A stretch of DNA of 64,000 bases from Flavobacterium sp. W4I14 (lineage in GTDB: Bacteria > Bacteroidota > Bacteroidia > Sphingobacteriales > Sphingobacteriaceae). The position numbers and the translations under genes were made by a program. The stretch covers positions 4,526,001-4,590,000 of the forward strand of contig JAUSZU010000001.1 of NCBI GenBank assembly GCA_030817875.1, in the 5' to 3' direction. Below the pieces are notes generated by a model, which ran no database searches, had not been told where the DNA came from, and saw only the letters and a program-made list of their open reading frames with translations. Below, piece after piece: positions 63,558 through 64,000 of the stretch. The first letter of the stretch is position 1. Each line of letters begins with the position of its first letter.

Positions 63558-64000
63558 CTAGTTTCTAGCAGTTTCAACACGACGGTTTTGGATACGACCT
63601 TCTTCAGTATCGTTAGAAGCAATTGGATTAGCTTCGCCATTACCTTTAGTAGCAACTTGACTAGCGTTAACGCCAGAGTTAACTAAGTAAGTTTTAACAG
63701 AGTTAGCTCTGTCTTTAGATAATTTCAAGTTATATGCAGCAGTACCTTCGCTTGAAGCGTAACCGTTTACAGTTACTTTACCACCGTTTTCACGTAACAC
63801 TGAAGATAATTTATCTAAAGTAGGGTAAGACTCAGTTTTTAAAACTGAAGAGTTGAAATCGAAACCGATTTTTTCGAAACCAGTTACATTGCTAGTAGCA
63901 GTAGAATCAACTGTTGGTTTTGGAAGAGGACAACCTGAACCATCAACAGCAGTACCAGCAGGAGTTCCTGGGCATTTATCGAATTGATCAGCAACACCGT
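63558..64000 (-). CDS. OmpA family protein with thrombospondin type-3 repeat (5' end outside window)
   Basis: The frame is open to the window edge. The visible 147 residues begin with a calcium-binding TSP3 repeat (GVADQFDKCPGTPAGTAVDGSGCP), then the OmpA C-terminal peptidoglycan-binding domain: IGFDFNSSVLKTESYPTLDKL, VNGYASSEGTAAYNLKLSKDRANSV and GKGNGEANPIASNDTEEGRIQNRRVE-type ending. The N-terminal beta-barrel is beyond base 64000. An outer-membrane anchor to the cell wall. Codon use is very regular, as in a highly expressed gene. Confidence 0.93.
   Translation of the reverse strand, partial: GVADQFDKCPGTPAGTAVDGSGCPLPKPTVDSTATSNVTGFEKIGFDFNSSVLKTESYPTLDKLSSVLRENGGKVTVNGYASSEGTAAYNLKLSKDRANSVKTYLVNSGVNASQVATKGNGEANPIASNDTEEGRIQNRRVETARN

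Overview
The window looks like the chromosome of a Bacteroidota, most likely a Sphingobacteriaceae close to Pedobacter. This is an inference from gene content: a SusC/SusD pair, an Oar-like TonB receptor with carboxypeptidase-regulatory domain, paired DUF1800/DUF1501 proteins, TSP3-OmpA, small Bacteroidota-only proteins, A-rich start regions without Shine-Dalgarno sequences, and intergenic palindromic repeats. I see no rRNA, tRNA, CRISPR array, transposase or integrase.

Layout. 1-9.9 kb: repeat-filled start, Cys-rich copper-type four-helix protein, DegP-type protease, dapF, then an RND efflux operon (adaptor, permease, outer-membrane channel) whose permease carries a one-base frameshift. 10.1-13.0 kb: SNF2 helicase with two more one-base frameshifts. 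13.0-20.4 kb: GxxExxY cassette in repeats, DUF2892, DUF1080, TMEM175-type channel, aat, DUF1800/DUF1501 pair, YccF. 20.8-25.6 kb: divergent App1-type phosphatase and lipid kinase, TonB-C protein, M23 peptidase, hemolysin-III, rbfA. 25.7-30.1 kb: hflX and a trpE-trpG-trpC operon, preceded by what reads as a tryptophan leader peptide (three Trp codons) and an intrinsic terminator: a classic attenuator. An inverted-repeat element sits between trpG and trpC and supplies the stop of one and the start region of the other. 30.2-38 kb: a membrane protein, two periplasmic amidohydrolases, four uncharacterised genes and a gene remnant. 38-43.4 kb: Oar-like receptor, ABC exporter and PLDc_N protein.

44-54.2 kb is the most unusual part. 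On the minus strand, in transcription order: a VKOR-thioredoxin fusion; a 73-aa double-glycine-leader peptide with a Gly/Ser linker and six cysteines; a 78-aa protein; two paralogous glycosyltransferase-25-like proteins sharing an EDDH motif; a decayed gene; a C39-peptidase ABC exporter; a HlyD adaptor; and an MFS transporter. A LytTR regulator is divergent. I read this as a biosynthesis and secretion locus for a disulfide-rich, probably glycosylated peptide, similar in logic to glycocins but built from different enzymes.

54.2-64 kb: an orphan susCD pair without CAZymes, recG, an EamA transporter, ridA, a 45-aa membrane protein and the 3' part of an OmpA gene running off the window.

Three frameshifts within 5.5 kb are all one-base gains in short homopolymers inside otherwise full-length genes, so sequencing error must be excluded before calling them pseudogenes.
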